Source: Labilithrix sp.
GTDB taxonomy: Bacteria > Myxococcota_A > Polyangia > Polyangiales > Polyangiaceae
Assembly (NCBI GenBank): GCA_019637225.1
Contig: JAHBWC010000010.1
Coordinates: 1-64,000 of the forward strand
Length of the DNA stretch: 64,000 nt
Direction of reading: 5' to 3'
The notes below the pieces were generated by a model. The model saw nothing but the letters and a program-made list of their open reading frames with translations. It had not been told where the DNA came from and did no database searches. The number at the start of each line of letters is the position of its first letter. Positions within the stretch are counted from its first letter, which is position 1. This document shows, piece after piece, positions 9,701 through 17,080 of this stretch. A program made the position numbers and the translations under genes.

Positions 9701-11068
9701 CGCGGCTACATGTTCTCGTCCGACGAGTACGCCGACAGCGGCAACGTCCCGTCGTTCTCCTACGACGCCGGCGCCGATCCGTACGAGCAGGTCCGCTTCC
9801 TCGAGAGCGCGTACGAGAACCGCTACCTCCTCGACGCGTTCCGCCGGAACCGCACGCAGTTCAACTCGTGGGACGTCGTCGCCCGCACGCAGAGCCACTA
9901 CCTCGATCCGATCCAGCTCATCGCCAAGACCTACGCCTTCGCGATGGTCCTCGACGTGGACGATCCGACGAAGCCTCCGCCGCAGCTCCTCGCGGACGGG
10001 CAGTACGGCCCGCTCGCCACGGCGACCAGCGTGGCGTTCGATCTCTTCACCCGCATGCTGACGCGCCCCGAGCCCGGCTCGTACTGCTCGACGGCGAGCG
10101 ACGAGTGCCCCGGCGTCCAGCCGCCCGGCCTCCTCGACTACATCTACACGTCCGATCCGTTCCCGCTCCCCGCGACGACGCCGTACGACTTCTCGATCGG
10201 CCTCGGGAGCGGCCGCTACATCCACAACGACTTCGACTACGACAAGGGCTACTGGTGGTCGGACTACCAGAAGCAGGTCGGCTCGTTCTACGACAAGACC
10301 TGGGCCGTCTATTACCTCTCCGAGGCATTCGACTCGTTCATCTCGAACTCGAAGGAAGACTTCGTCGACGGCCGCTACAAGAACGTCAACTTCGCCACCG
10401 TCTATCCGGAGCAGACGCGCCGCCTCTTCGCCGCGATCATGACGGGCGACATCGAGTCGTTCGCGCCCCACGCCGACGCGTCCGGCGGCGGGACCCCGAC
10501 GGCGAACCTCGTCTACCCGCAGTGGCACCTCGCGAGCGGCGTCGGCACGCGCCCGGCGTCGCCGAAGATCGTCGATCCGGCCTTCGGCTGGAACGAGCAG
10601 CTCTACGCGATGGTCTGGGGGACGATGTTCTTCCCCACGAGCTGGTCGAACGCATTCATCAACGACGCACGCATCACCGCGCTCGCCAACGAGCAGCTCT
10701 CGTGGCCGGCGGCGGAGACGATCACGTTCGTCGATCCGGTCACGAGCATCACGTACCGCGCGCACACGACGGGCACGGAGAAGATCTTCGGCGTCGACAA
10801 GGAGAAGACCGTGGGCGCGCGCATGCTCGACTGGGCGAACAACCTCGTCCTCGAGGCCTACGTCTGCGAGACCGACGCACAGGGCTTCTTCATCTTGAAC
10901 GACGACGGGACGCCGAAGCTCAAGCTCGCGGCCGGCAAGATCCAGGAGAATCCGGACTACCCCGGCGGCGTCGCCGCGCTCCGTCGCTACGTCGCCAACA
11001 TCGACGTGATGCGCCAGCTCGTCACGACGTTCGTGCGCCCCCTCGACGAGGCGCTCCCGAACCCCTGA
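6704..11068 (+). CDS. Large lipoprotein zinc metalloprotease (zincin, DUF4953-like)
   Basis: Translation from the ATG at 6704 gives 1454 residues starting MGFLRTWARPRHLLAAGALA with a lipobox-like APGC. The zinc site is H779-E-F-G-H783-S-V-G-L-R-H789-N-F, the extended HExxHxxGxxH motif of metzincins. A Met-turn-like SVMDYPGD (Met855) follows about 70 residues later. Together these support an active zincin anchored in the envelope with its catalytic domain exposed. The HNF continuation recalls the EVGHTLGLRHNF signature of DUF4953-type proteins. The roughly 750 N-terminal residues and 600 C-terminal residues show no recognised domain; aromatic- and Asp-rich stretches suggest beta structure. The gene appears to be a single transcription unit. 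Confidence 0.85.
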   Translation: MGFLRTWARPRHLLAAGALASVVAAPGCAAERDPISQVQVGVLPKSFFVGANLEDASDDPEFYFRTTVVDVSAGAGSESLFTNSDAQPTTRIRWEITETKLIGRLAYELVAGTDAKGTNGAPRDDEPRGKDGKAPARRTTDGQIVASFEIQKHFDIRRRYNPETGEESNVIVENDQDRPWTKRDYIRVDWSANLVTDAYDLDAASQLGLYGGVKWDPIAYHVSDPESPDAPAIDIAGGYLDVTNKAYAAPQMVRDEELGDFPACFLVGAAPRVSCNPSEVKMRLAFRRVTPTDYEPLDFDGSRMEMFGYFTNDRYGYDRRYGVVDERWHRFASRWNLFEASHADPVVACATPTTTPAGKSPHRDDDKDGTEDECAAVGRGSRCDEFNQACTIPLRDRKIRTIAWHVNRDFPDDLFESSRAVIKTWNDTMRVAVVSGRLAECRRAKDSGCEQAMGWPARWSDDFVPPLGSASPAEVPDVFVLCHNPVDPTKGDDPACGKEGTSPRIGDLRYNLYTYVTSPQVAAPWGIMMDAEDPLSGEKIAGSVNMYGGTLDKAAGQLVDLVHLLNGVTPPDQFIRGKDVSDWVQGNRPGGAQSRPPPMSAAELDGRLGAFDPKVMAPFATGTSKGPKKAPAQLRHKQRMKALASAGKLGAGNGAIAERLQRLRGSDIEAKMITPEVAQLAGVDPKAALTKATIERASPLTRTAPMLRHALERRAALGHARRHSCRREAPETDHLIGLAKTAQILFGKVDAKDPAAVQEHRAKVYAWAREKYSASVYSHEFGHSVGLRHNFAGTFDSLNYDDKYWQLRTKDGTVTRACAAGTTDGSGCIGPRYSDPITQEEIDKGIGGFATSSVMDYPGDQQLDMFVIGKYDRAAVRFGYGGVVDVWAEPGVSVDGSGAGKTKAYELTAMSSSPGLFGVIAFPQPDSDEYKYLHYSRYASEFGLIGDCKNDPASPIGTSCRGAEMDVVDYRDLRDFVPIPEYAEFLTTRQALDDKGRVRRGYMFSSDEYADSGNVPSFSYDAGADPYEQVRFLESAYENRYLLDAFRRNRTQFNSWDVVARTQSHYLDPIQLIAKTYAFAMVLDVDDPTKPPPQLLADGQYGPLATATSVAFDLFTRMLTRPEPGSYCSTASDECPGVQPPGLLDYIYTSDPFPLPATTPYDFSIGLGSGRYIHNDFDYDKGYWWSDYQKQVGSFYDKTWAVYYLSEAFDSFISNSKEDFVDGRYKNVNFATVYPEQTRRLFAAIMTGDIESFAPHADASGGGTPTANLVYPQWHLASGVGTRPASPKIVDPAFGWNEQLYAMVWGTMFFPTSWSNAFINDARITALANEQLSWPAAETITFVDPVTSITYRAHTTGTEKIFGVDKEKTVGARMLDWANNLVLEAYVCETDAQGFFILNDDGTPKLKLAAGKIQENPDYPGGVAALRRYVANIDVMRQLVTTFVRPLDEALPNP

Positions 11069-11147
11069 GCTCGACGAGGCGACGCTGGCCACCACGAAAG
11101 GACGCAGCGCGGCGCGGCGCGGCGCGCGCGGCTCGGCAGGTTCGCGG

Positions 11148-11579
11148 GTGAGGCGAGCGTGGGCGGCGGCGGCCGTGCTCGTCGCGCTCGTCCTCGCGTC
11201 GTCGACGACGGCCGCGGCCGATCCCGATCCGTGGCTCGCGAAGGACAAGGCGCTCCACTTCGGGGTCTCCGCCGGGATCGCCGGCGCGGCGTATGCGGCG
11301 TCGGCGTCCGTGTTCGAGGCGCGCGGCCATGCGCTGCTCGCGGCGGGCGGCGTCACGCTCGCGATCGGCGCCGGCAAGGAGGTGCTCGACCTCGCGGGGT
11401 TCGGCACGCCGTCGTGGAAGGACTTCGCCGCCGACGTCGCGGGGACGATCGTCGGGCTGGCGATCGCGTGGAGCGTCGATCTGCTCGTGCGCGGCGTCGG
11501 CGAGCAGCAGCCGCTCCTCCGCGCGCCGAGCTCCGCGTCCGTGCACCCGTCGCGCGCGGGTCTCGTCCTGTCGTTCTAA
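11148..11579 (+). CDS. YfiM/DUF2279-like exported protein
   Basis: A GTG start gives 143 residues with a signal peptide (ALVLASSTTAAADPDP). The mature part contains DKALHFGVSAGIAG, GAGKEVLDLAGFG and SWKDFAADVAGTIVG, the ordered DKxxHF / GKExxD / DxxAD-G pattern of the small membrane-associated YfiM (DUF2279) family. Two hydrophobic helices (about 43-80 and 110-125) could insert in a membrane. The function of the family is unknown. The gene lies 79 bases after the zincin gene on the same strand and could be co-transcribed. Confidence 0.7.
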   Translation: MRRAWAAAAVLVALVLASSTTAAADPDPWLAKDKALHFGVSAGIAGAAYAASASVFEARGHALLAAGGVTLAIGAGKEVLDLAGFGTPSWKDFAADVAGTIVGLAIAWSVDLLVRGVGEQQPLLRAPSSASVHPSRAGLVLSF

Positions 11580-11639
11580 GCGCGACCGCGCCCTCGCGAA
11601 ACCTGGGGCGAGGTCCGGACATCTGTTAGGGCACGAGTC

Positions 11640-12932
11640 ATGTCGCAGCCGTCCCGCGAACCCGAGCTCGAGTCAGGCGGCGGGGAAGCGGAGGACGCGC
11701 GCGAGGCGAGGGCGGACGGCCGCGCGCCGGAGCCGCCGAGCGGGGGCGAGCGCGACGTCGCCCCCGCCGAGACGCCGTCGAACCGCCGGTGGCGCCGCGC
11801 GCGCGTCGCGCTCCGCGTCTTCGCCGTCCTCGCCCTGCTCCTCCTCGTTCTCGTCTACGCCGGCACCGACGGCTTGCGCGGCTTCGGCGGCAGGCCGAGC
11901 GAGGCCACGCTCGCGCGCATGAAGGCGTCGCCGCATTTCGTCGGAGGGCAGTTCGTCAACCAGGAGCCCACCGAGCTGATGAAGCCGGGGCAGTGGGAGG
12001 CGACGAAGCAGTGGGTGGCCGGCGACGAGATGCGCGCGCCGACGTGTCCGCTCCCGATCGTGACCGACGCCGCCGCGCGCCTCGCGCCGCCGCCGCCGAC
12101 CGGCCTCCGCATCACGTGGCTCGGGCACTCGACGACGCTCATCGAGATCGACGGCGCGCGGATCCTCACCGACCCGAACTGGAGCGAGCGCTCTTCGCCG
12201 TCGCGCTGGGTGGGACCCAAGCGGTTCCACCCGCCGCCGCTCGCGCTCGCGGACCTCCCGCGCGTCGACGCGGTGCTCGTCTCGCACGAGCACTTCGATC
12301 ACCTCGACATGGAGACGGTGCGCGCGCTCGCGGCGAAGGGGATCGCGTTTCATGTCCCGCTCGGCGTCTCGGCGCACCTCGAGGCCTGGGGCGTGCCGGC
12401 CGCGCAGATCTTCGAGCACGACTGGTGGCAGCGCGCCGCGATCGGCAGCGGCGTGGAGGTGGTCTCGACGCCGTCGCGTCACTTCAACGGACGCGGCTTG
12501 CCGCTTCGCGTCGGCACGTTCTGGACGTCGTGGTCGATCGTCGGGCCCGAGCACCGCGTCTTCTTCAGCGGAGACACGGGGCTCCAGGAGGCGTTCCGCG
12601 AGATCGGCGCGCGCGAAGGACCGTTCGACGTCGCGCTCCTCGAGATCGGTCAGGCGCATCCGAGCTGGGGTGACATCCACCTCGGGCCCGAGGGCGCGCT
12701 CGAGGCGCACGCGCGCCTCGGCGCGAAGCGCCTGTTCCCGATCCACTGGGGGACGTTCCAGCTCGCGATGCACGCCTGGTCGGAGCCGCCGGAGACGCTC
12801 ACCGCCTTGGCGGAGCGGCGCGGCGTCTCCCTCGTGACGCCGCGCCTCGGCGAGCCTGTCGAGCCGACGCGGGGCGACCCTTCGACGCCGTGGTGGCGTG
12901 CGCTGCCGCCGATCGCGGCCGCGTGTCCGTAG
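11640..12932 (+). CDS. Metallo-beta-lactamase-fold hydrolase, NAPE-phospholipase D / UlaG-like
   Basis: The 430-residue protein has a charged, disordered N-terminus (1-50), one membrane anchor (about 54-75) and an MBL-fold domain from about residue 155. Metal-binding residues are visible: WLGHSTTLIEIDG, H216-E-H218-F-D220-H221, then FFSGDTG and FPIHWGTF. The arrangement GHSTTLIEIDGARILTDPNWSERSSP is typical of the N-acylphosphatidylethanolamine-hydrolysing phospholipase D branch. The enzyme probably acts at the membrane on a phosphodiester or lactone. The substrate is inferred from family resemblance only. Confidence 0.85.
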   Translation: MSQPSREPELESGGGEAEDAREARADGRAPEPPSGGERDVAPAETPSNRRWRRARVALRVFAVLALLLLVLVYAGTDGLRGFGGRPSEATLARMKASPHFVGGQFVNQEPTELMKPGQWEATKQWVAGDEMRAPTCPLPIVTDAAARLAPPPPTGLRITWLGHSTTLIEIDGARILTDPNWSERSSPSRWVGPKRFHPPPLALADLPRVDAVLVSHEHFDHLDMETVRALAAKGIAFHVPLGVSAHLEAWGVPAAQIFEHDWWQRAAIGSGVEVVSTPSRHFNGRGLPLRVGTFWTSWSIVGPEHRVFFSGDTGLQEAFREIGAREGPFDVALLEIGQAHPSWGDIHLGPEGALEAHARLGAKRLFPIHWGTFQLAMHAWSEPPETLTALAERRGVSLVTPRLGEPVEPTRGDPSTPWWRALPPIAAACP

Positions 12933-12963
12933 AGCGCGTGCGAGCGACCGCCTCGCTCGGCGG

Positions 12964-12987
12964 GGTCGCGATCCGCGTCGCGCGACC
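12964..12987. terminator. Candidate hairpin between convergent genes
   Basis: GGTCGCG and CGCGACC form a 7-bp inverted repeat around a ten-base loop, 32 bases after the stop of the MBL-fold gene and before the stop of the convergent histidine kinase. No T-run follows. The local sequence is strongly CG-biased, so chance pairing is possible. Confidence 0.35.
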
Positions 12988-13023
12988 GCCATCGCGCGAT
13001 CCGCGCCGCGAAGGCGCGACGAT

Positions 13024-14406
13024 CTACCGCGAGAGCGCGCGCCTGGTCTTGGTCGCCGCGAGCACGTCTCCGACGCGCTCGACGAGGACCTTCGTCGAGT
13101 ACGGCTTCTGCAGGAAGAACAGCTCCGCGCGCGACACGCCGCGGCGGACGACCTCGTCGTCCGTGTAGCCGCTCGTGTAGAGCACGGCGAGATCGGGATC
13201 ACGCTCGGTGAGCATCTCCGCCAGGCGGCGGCCGTCGAGGCCGGGCAAGACGATGTCGGTGACGAGCACGTCGACCGCGCCGATCTCCGCGATCTTCGCG
13301 AGCGCTTCCTCGGCGCTACCCGCCTGGGAGACGCGGTAGCCGCTGCGCGAGAGGGCGCGCACCGCGACGCGAAGCATCGGCTCCTCGTCCTCGACGACGA
13401 GCACCGACACCTCGCGTGACTCCGGCAGCGTGGGCCGCGAGTGCGAGTCGGCGCCCGATTCCTCGGCGGCGGAGGGAACGTAGATGCGGAAGGTGGTGCC
13501 GACGCCGACCTCGCTCGCGACCTCGATCCATCCGCCGCTCTGCGCGACGACGCCGTAGACGATCGAGAGGCCGAGCCCGGTGGCGCGGCCGAGCCCCTGC
13601 GTCGTGAAGAACGGCTCGAAGATGTGCGCCTGGACGTCGTGGGTCATGCCAAAGCCGGTGTCGGTGACCTCGAGCTCCACGTACTCGCCCTTGGGCTCGG
13701 CTCGCCCGCGCTCCGCGGGATCGAGGGCGACGCCGCGCGCGCGTATCTTCAGCGAGCCGCCGTCCGGCATCGCGGCGCGTGCGTTGCGCGCAAGGTTCGC
13801 GAGGACCGACGACCACTGGGCCGCGTCGACTCGCACGGTGAGCTCTTCGGCGGCGAGCGTAGTCTCGATGCGGATCGCGTCGCCGACGAGGCGCTCGAGC
13901 GCCTCCCGAGACGAGGTCACGACGGCGTTGAAGTCGACGAGCTGGGGGTGCTGCATGTCGCGCCGGCTGAAGGCGAGCAAGTCTCGGGTCACGGACGACC
14001 CGCGGTCGACGGCGTCGCGGATGTCGCGGAGACACGCGCGCGTGGCCTCGCTCGCGTCGGTCGACTCGAGCACCTCGTCGGCGCAGATCGCGATGACCGA
14101 CAGCACGTTGTTGAAGTCGTGCGCTATGCCGCCCGCGAGGCGCCCGATCGCTTCGAGGTTCTGCTCCTCGCGGAGACGGGCGTCGGCCTCGACCCGCTTC
14201 GACTCGTCGACCGCGAACGCGGAGCTCGGCGTCAGCTTCGCGATGCCCGAGCGCGAACGCTCCACCGTCACGCGAACGACGACCTGGCCTCCGCCCTCGC
14301 ACGCGTCGCCGGTCGTCGCGTGCGCGACGTCGTAGCCCGCGTTCGCGAGCGCCTGGCCGATCTCCTCAGCGTGCTCGCACTCGTCGATCAGTGCGATGCG
14401 AACCAT
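13024..14406 (-). CDS. Hybrid sensor histidine kinase with C-terminal receiver
   Basis: From the ATG at 14406 the protein has 460 residues (a TTG six codons upstream is also possible). Residues 1-35 (MVRIALIDECEHAEEIGQAL) look like the beginning of a receiver or Rossmann-like domain cut short. The dimerisation box LAGGIAHDFNNVLSVI carries the phosphorylatable H96. The ATPase domain has NLARNARAAMPDGG (N box), DTGFGM (G1) and GLGLSIVYG (G2). A receiver follows the kinase with phospho-acceptor D384 in VLVTDIVLPGLDG and the KP pair near residue 435. No membrane segment or PAS/GAF sensor is present, so the protein is cytoplasmic and its input unknown. It stands alone, without an adjacent regulator. 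Confidence 0.9.
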   Translation of the reverse strand: MVRIALIDECEHAEEIGQALANAGYDVAHATTGDACEGGGQVVVRVTVERSRSGIAKLTPSSAFAVDESKRVEADARLREEQNLEAIGRLAGGIAHDFNNVLSVIAICADEVLESTDASEATRACLRDIRDAVDRGSSVTRDLLAFSRRDMQHPQLVDFNAVVTSSREALERLVGDAIRIETTLAAEELTVRVDAAQWSSVLANLARNARAAMPDGGSLKIRARGVALDPAERGRAEPKGEYVELEVTDTGFGMTHDVQAHIFEPFFTTQGLGRATGLGLSIVYGVVAQSGGWIEVASEVGVGTTFRIYVPSAAEESGADSHSRPTLPESREVSVLVVEDEEPMLRVAVRALSRSGYRVSQAGSAEEALAKIAEIGAVDVLVTDIVLPGLDGRRLAEMLTERDPDLAVLYTSGYTDDEVVRRGVSRAELFFLQKPYSTKVLVERVGDVLAATKTRRALSR

Positions 14407-14956
14407 GGCCGATCTTGGTTGCAACGGACACTCCGGACCGCGGCGTCATGAGGGCGAGGCCCTGAGCATGAGCGAACCGTCACGTCATCTCGATCCTCTC
14501 GCTCGGCGCGCCCGCACGCAATGCCGTGAGTAACTATTTCGAACCTCTCGTACGTCCGTGGTCGCTTCTGTCAGCGCTCTGCCAGATCGTCACGACCGCG
14601 CCTCTTGAAAACGATTCTTCGGCGTAAACCAGGATGTCCGTCGGATTCGGGCTTCCCCACCGCGCCCCCTCCCCATCCACCCGCCGTCCCACTCGAATGT
14701 GGTCGAGTGTAAGGCGCCCCCCATCGTGGCGGATCGCAACGGTCCCGCGACCTCGCGCCACCACCCCAACGGAACACCCCACCGACGCACCCCCGCGCCC
14801 CAAACGGCCCCCCTCTCTCGTCGTCTCGTCTCGTCTCGTCTCGTCTCGTCTCGTCTCGTCTCGTCTCGTCTCGTCTCGTCTCGTCTCGTCTCGTCTCGTC
14901 TCCCGCGTGCCCGTGCCCGTGCCCGTGCCCGTGCCCGCTCTCTCTCTCTCTCTCTC
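14407..14956. other. 550-bp intergenic region with simple-sequence repeats
   Basis: The region lies between the 5' end of the hybrid kinase gene and the 3' end of the TetR gene. Its first ~100 bases should hold the kinase promoter; no clear boxes are seen. The rest is relatively C-rich and ends in the composite repeat module annotated separately. I see no gene: the reading frames here are created by the repeats. Confidence 0.7.
14816..14956. repeat. Composite simple-sequence module: pentamer, GTGCCC x5 and CT tract
   Basis: Sixteen perfect TCGTC units (14821-14900) are followed by TCCCGC, then exactly five GTGCCC units (14907-14936), then about nine and a half CT units up to 14956. The module ends one base before the TetR stop codon, so it is the 3' flank of the minus-strand ADP-ribosylglycohydrolase-TetR operon. 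The junction and the five GTGCCC units recur twice near 31 kb. On the minus strand the order is GA tract, (GGGCAC)5, GCGGGAGACGAG and the pentamers. Confidence 0.95.
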
Positions 14957-15727
14957 CTAGGTCGGCGCCGGCGTCCCCCCAAACGTCCGCTGCACCATAT
15001 CGATCAAAATCGGCGCCGCCTCCATCGCCTTCTCCTCCTCACCCCGCATCACGTACCGCATCGCGACCGCTTCCATCCCCGACACGAGCGCGAACGTCCT
15101 GAGCTCGTCGGGCGGGATCGCCGTTCGCCCAAGCTTGTGCGCCCGCGCGACGCCGTCCTGCACGAGCCGCACGAAGCGTCCGATCATCTGCTCGTGCGCG
15201 GCCTCGAACTCGGGGCCGGCGGCGCGAACGACGCGGAAGATGACGCGCGCGACGTGCGGAAACATCGCAATTCCGCCGAGGAATCCCTGTACGCCGAGGT
15301 TCAGCATCTCCCCCGGCCGAGACGTGTCGGCGTTCGTCACCGCCATCTCGACGGCCCGGAACGCGCGGCGCGTGGCCTTCTGATGGAACGTGAGGAGGCA
15401 GTCCTTGAGGTCGTCGAAGTGCTCGTAGAACGTGCGCCGGCTCATCCCTGCGCGGTTCACGATCGCCTCGACGGTCGCGTCGGCCCATCCGGTCTCGGCG
15501 AAGACATGGCCGGCCGCGTCGAGCAGCCTGCCGAGCTGCTCCTTGTGCCGCTCGCCCGCGCTCCGCGAGCGATCGTACTTGCCGCGGCCCGGCGCGCGCT
15601 CGCTCTCCGGCATCACGTCCGACTTCGCCACGACGCCGCTCGTCGTCTCTCTCCTCGGGCGCGCCGCCTTTGCTGTCGCCCGGCGCGGCCGCGCGCTCGG
15701 GGCGCGCTTGGTTGATTCCCTCGCCAT
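14957..15727 (-). CDS. TetR/AcrR-family transcriptional regulator
   Basis: The 256-residue protein has a basic, disordered extension (residues 1-55, rich in Arg/Ala), then a TetR helix-turn-helix: LLDAAGHVFAETGWADATVEAIVNRAGMSRRTFYEHFDDL, whose recognition helix ends SRRTFYEHF. The C-terminal two thirds form the usual all-helical ligand/dimer domain. The gene starts nine bases after the stop of the ADP-ribosylglycohydrolase gene, so the two form an operon, and it may control that operon or a lipid-related target. The N-terminal extension is longer than usual for the family. Confidence 0.9.
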   Translation of the reverse strand: MARESTKRAPSARPRRATAKAARPRRETTSGVVAKSDVMPESERAPGRGKYDRSRSAGERHKEQLGRLLDAAGHVFAETGWADATVEAIVNRAGMSRRTFYEHFDDLKDCLLTFHQKATRRAFRAVEMAVTNADTSRPGEMLNLGVQGFLGGIAMFPHVARVIFRVVRAAGPEFEAAHEQMIGRFVRLVQDGVARAHKLGRTAIPPDELRTFALVSGMEAVAMRYVMRGEEEKAMEAAPILIDMVQRTFGGTPAPT

Positions 15728-15736
15728 CCGAGCGGA

Positions 15737-16807
15737 TTATTGCCGACCGCGCGAAGAGGAGCCATCGATGTTTTCTTCCATCGTCTTACCGTCGAGCAGC
15801 GCGCGGACGAGCTCCGGCGCGCGCCGCGGGTGAAGCTCGGCCGGTCGCGGGTTCGCTCCCGCGGACGTGTCGCACGCGAGGACCGCCTCCGCCATCCCGC
15901 GAGGGATCGCTCCCTTGCCCCAGCGCGCGCCGAGCAGACCGCCGACGATGCACGCGTTCGTGTCGGTGTCGCCGCCGCCGGCGAGCGTCTCGCGGAGCGC
16001 GTCCGCGTAGCCCGTTCCGAGCGCGAGGTGGCGAAACGCGTGCGTGAAGCCGATGCGCACGAAGCCGTCCTGCGGCGTGTACGCGACCTCGAACCCCGCG
16101 CGCGCTTCGTCGAGCCAGCGGCGCGGCTCGGCGAACCGATCGGCGCCGAGGGCCTCCTCCGCGCGCGCGAGCGCGCCTCGGACGTCACCGCCCTCGTTCA
16201 CGAGATGCCGGATCGCGAGGACGTAGGCGACCGCCGCGCCGACGCACGCGTCGTTCGGGTGCGAGAGCTCGGCGTCGCTCATCACGGCCCGCAGGACCGC
16301 CGCCGGATCGCGCCGTGCTCCCCACACGGCCAGCGGCGTGGCGCGCATGAGGCTCCCGTTCGCCTTCGAGGCCATGCAGCGGAGGCGCGCCGTCGTCGTC
16401 ATCACCGCCGCGGCGCCCTCGGTCTCCGCTCGCGCGGCCCGCTCGGGATCGCGGAGGCAGCCGAGCGAGGCTGCCGTCGTCGCACCGATGTCGAACGGGT
16501 CCGACTGGACCCAGCGCGCGTAGTGTCGCGCGGCGCGCTCGGTCGGCGCGTCGGGATCGCTCGCCAGCGCCGCGAGCAGGCTCATCGTCAGCTCGCCGTC
16601 GTCGGTGACCTGGCCGGGGGCGACCTCCCAGGTGCCTCCGCCCGGCATCGTCAACGCGTGCGCGACGTCGGCCGCCTCGATCGGTCCGCCGAAGAACTCG
16701 AGCACGGCCCCCGCGGCGTCGCCGACGAGCGCGCCCAGCACGGACCCGAGCGCGGCGTCCTCACGCGCCGGCGCCGACCTCGACTCGTTCTCGTTTTCGT
16801 TCCCCAT
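15737..16807 (-). CDS. ADP-ribosylglycohydrolase family protein (DraG-like)
   Basis: The ATG at 16807 (MGNENENESR) is preferred over an upstream in-frame ATG at 16993, because the extra 62 residues look non-coding. The 356-residue protein shows the family's metal-binding signatures: GALVGDAAGAVLEFFGG near the N-terminus, QVTDDGELTMSLL (the TDDTE-type motif) and AGGGDTDTNACIVGGLLGA near the C-terminus. Such enzymes remove ADP-ribose from Arg or other acceptors, or hydrolyse related nucleotides; the acceptor here is unknown. It is cytoplasmic and co-transcribed with the TetR gene. No ADP-ribosyltransferase is visible nearby, so a toxin-antitoxin pairing is not supported. Confidence 0.88.
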   Translation of the reverse strand: MGNENENESRSAPAREDAALGSVLGALVGDAAGAVLEFFGGPIEAADVAHALTMPGGGTWEVAPGQVTDDGELTMSLLAALASDPDAPTERAARHYARWVQSDPFDIGATTAASLGCLRDPERAARAETEGAAAVMTTTARLRCMASKANGSLMRATPLAVWGARRDPAAVLRAVMSDAELSHPNDACVGAAVAYVLAIRHLVNEGGDVRGALARAEEALGADRFAEPRRWLDEARAGFEVAYTPQDGFVRIGFTHAFRHLALGTGYADALRETLAGGGDTDTNACIVGGLLGARWGKGAIPRGMAEAVLACDTSAGANPRPAELHPRRAPELVRALLDGKTMEENIDGSSSRGRQ

Positions 16808-17020
16808 AGAAAAAGTATGACTGACTCTTTTGGCGGCGCAAAGGAACACGAGTGTTTCCTGGTACGGCGGCGAACCGTGGGCCCCGCCGGACCCAGGTTG
16901 GATCGCGGTTTCATCGAGCTTGGGGGCTTGGGAGTGGATGGACGAACGAGTCAGGTCGGACAATGTCGGCTTCCACCGCGCGCCGTAAATCATGGCACTT
17001 CGTTCATCCAGCGAGCGACC

Positions 17021-17037
17021 TTGCGCAATTTGCGCAA
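17021..17037. promoter_or_regulatory. Paired TTGCGCAA palindromes (candidate operator)
   Basis: Two copies of the self-complementary octamer TTGCGCAA (17021-17028 and 17030-17037) sit one base apart, in the 273-bp divergent region between the ADP-ribosylglycohydrolase and the Cys-rich lipoprotein genes, 44 bases before the ATG at 17081. The flanks CC...GG extend the symmetry. This is the layout of a dimer- or tetramer-binding repressor site. The binding protein is unknown; the TetR regulator encoded in the divergent operon is one candidate. Confidence 0.45.
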
Positions 17038-17080
17038 GGTGGTCCGACTCTTGAAACTGACGGGCTCGGGGTTGGTGAAG

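Noticed and set aside
6566..11407. A 1613-residue open frame on the minus strand opposite the zincin gene
   Set aside because: Its translation is a low-information mix rich in Arg/Ala/Val, typical of the antisense of GC-rich coding DNA, while the plus strand has a signal peptide and an intact zincin motif.
14821..14960. Possible CRISPR array or poly-Arg/Ser protein in the pentamer repeat
   Set aside because: There are no spacers between units and no cas genes; the units are contiguous 5-bp and 6-bp repeats, and the reading frames are made by the repeat itself.
15737..16807. Toxin-antitoxin pair with an ADP-ribosyltransferase
   Set aside because: No transferase-like gene (for example with an RSE motif) is visible next to the hydrolase; the neighbour is a TetR regulator.
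15740..17080. N-terminal extension of the Cys-rich lipoprotein frame (about 447 residues)
   Set aside because: It is antisense to the ADP-ribosylglycohydrolase gene, and the ATG at 17081 gives a perfect lipoprotein signal.
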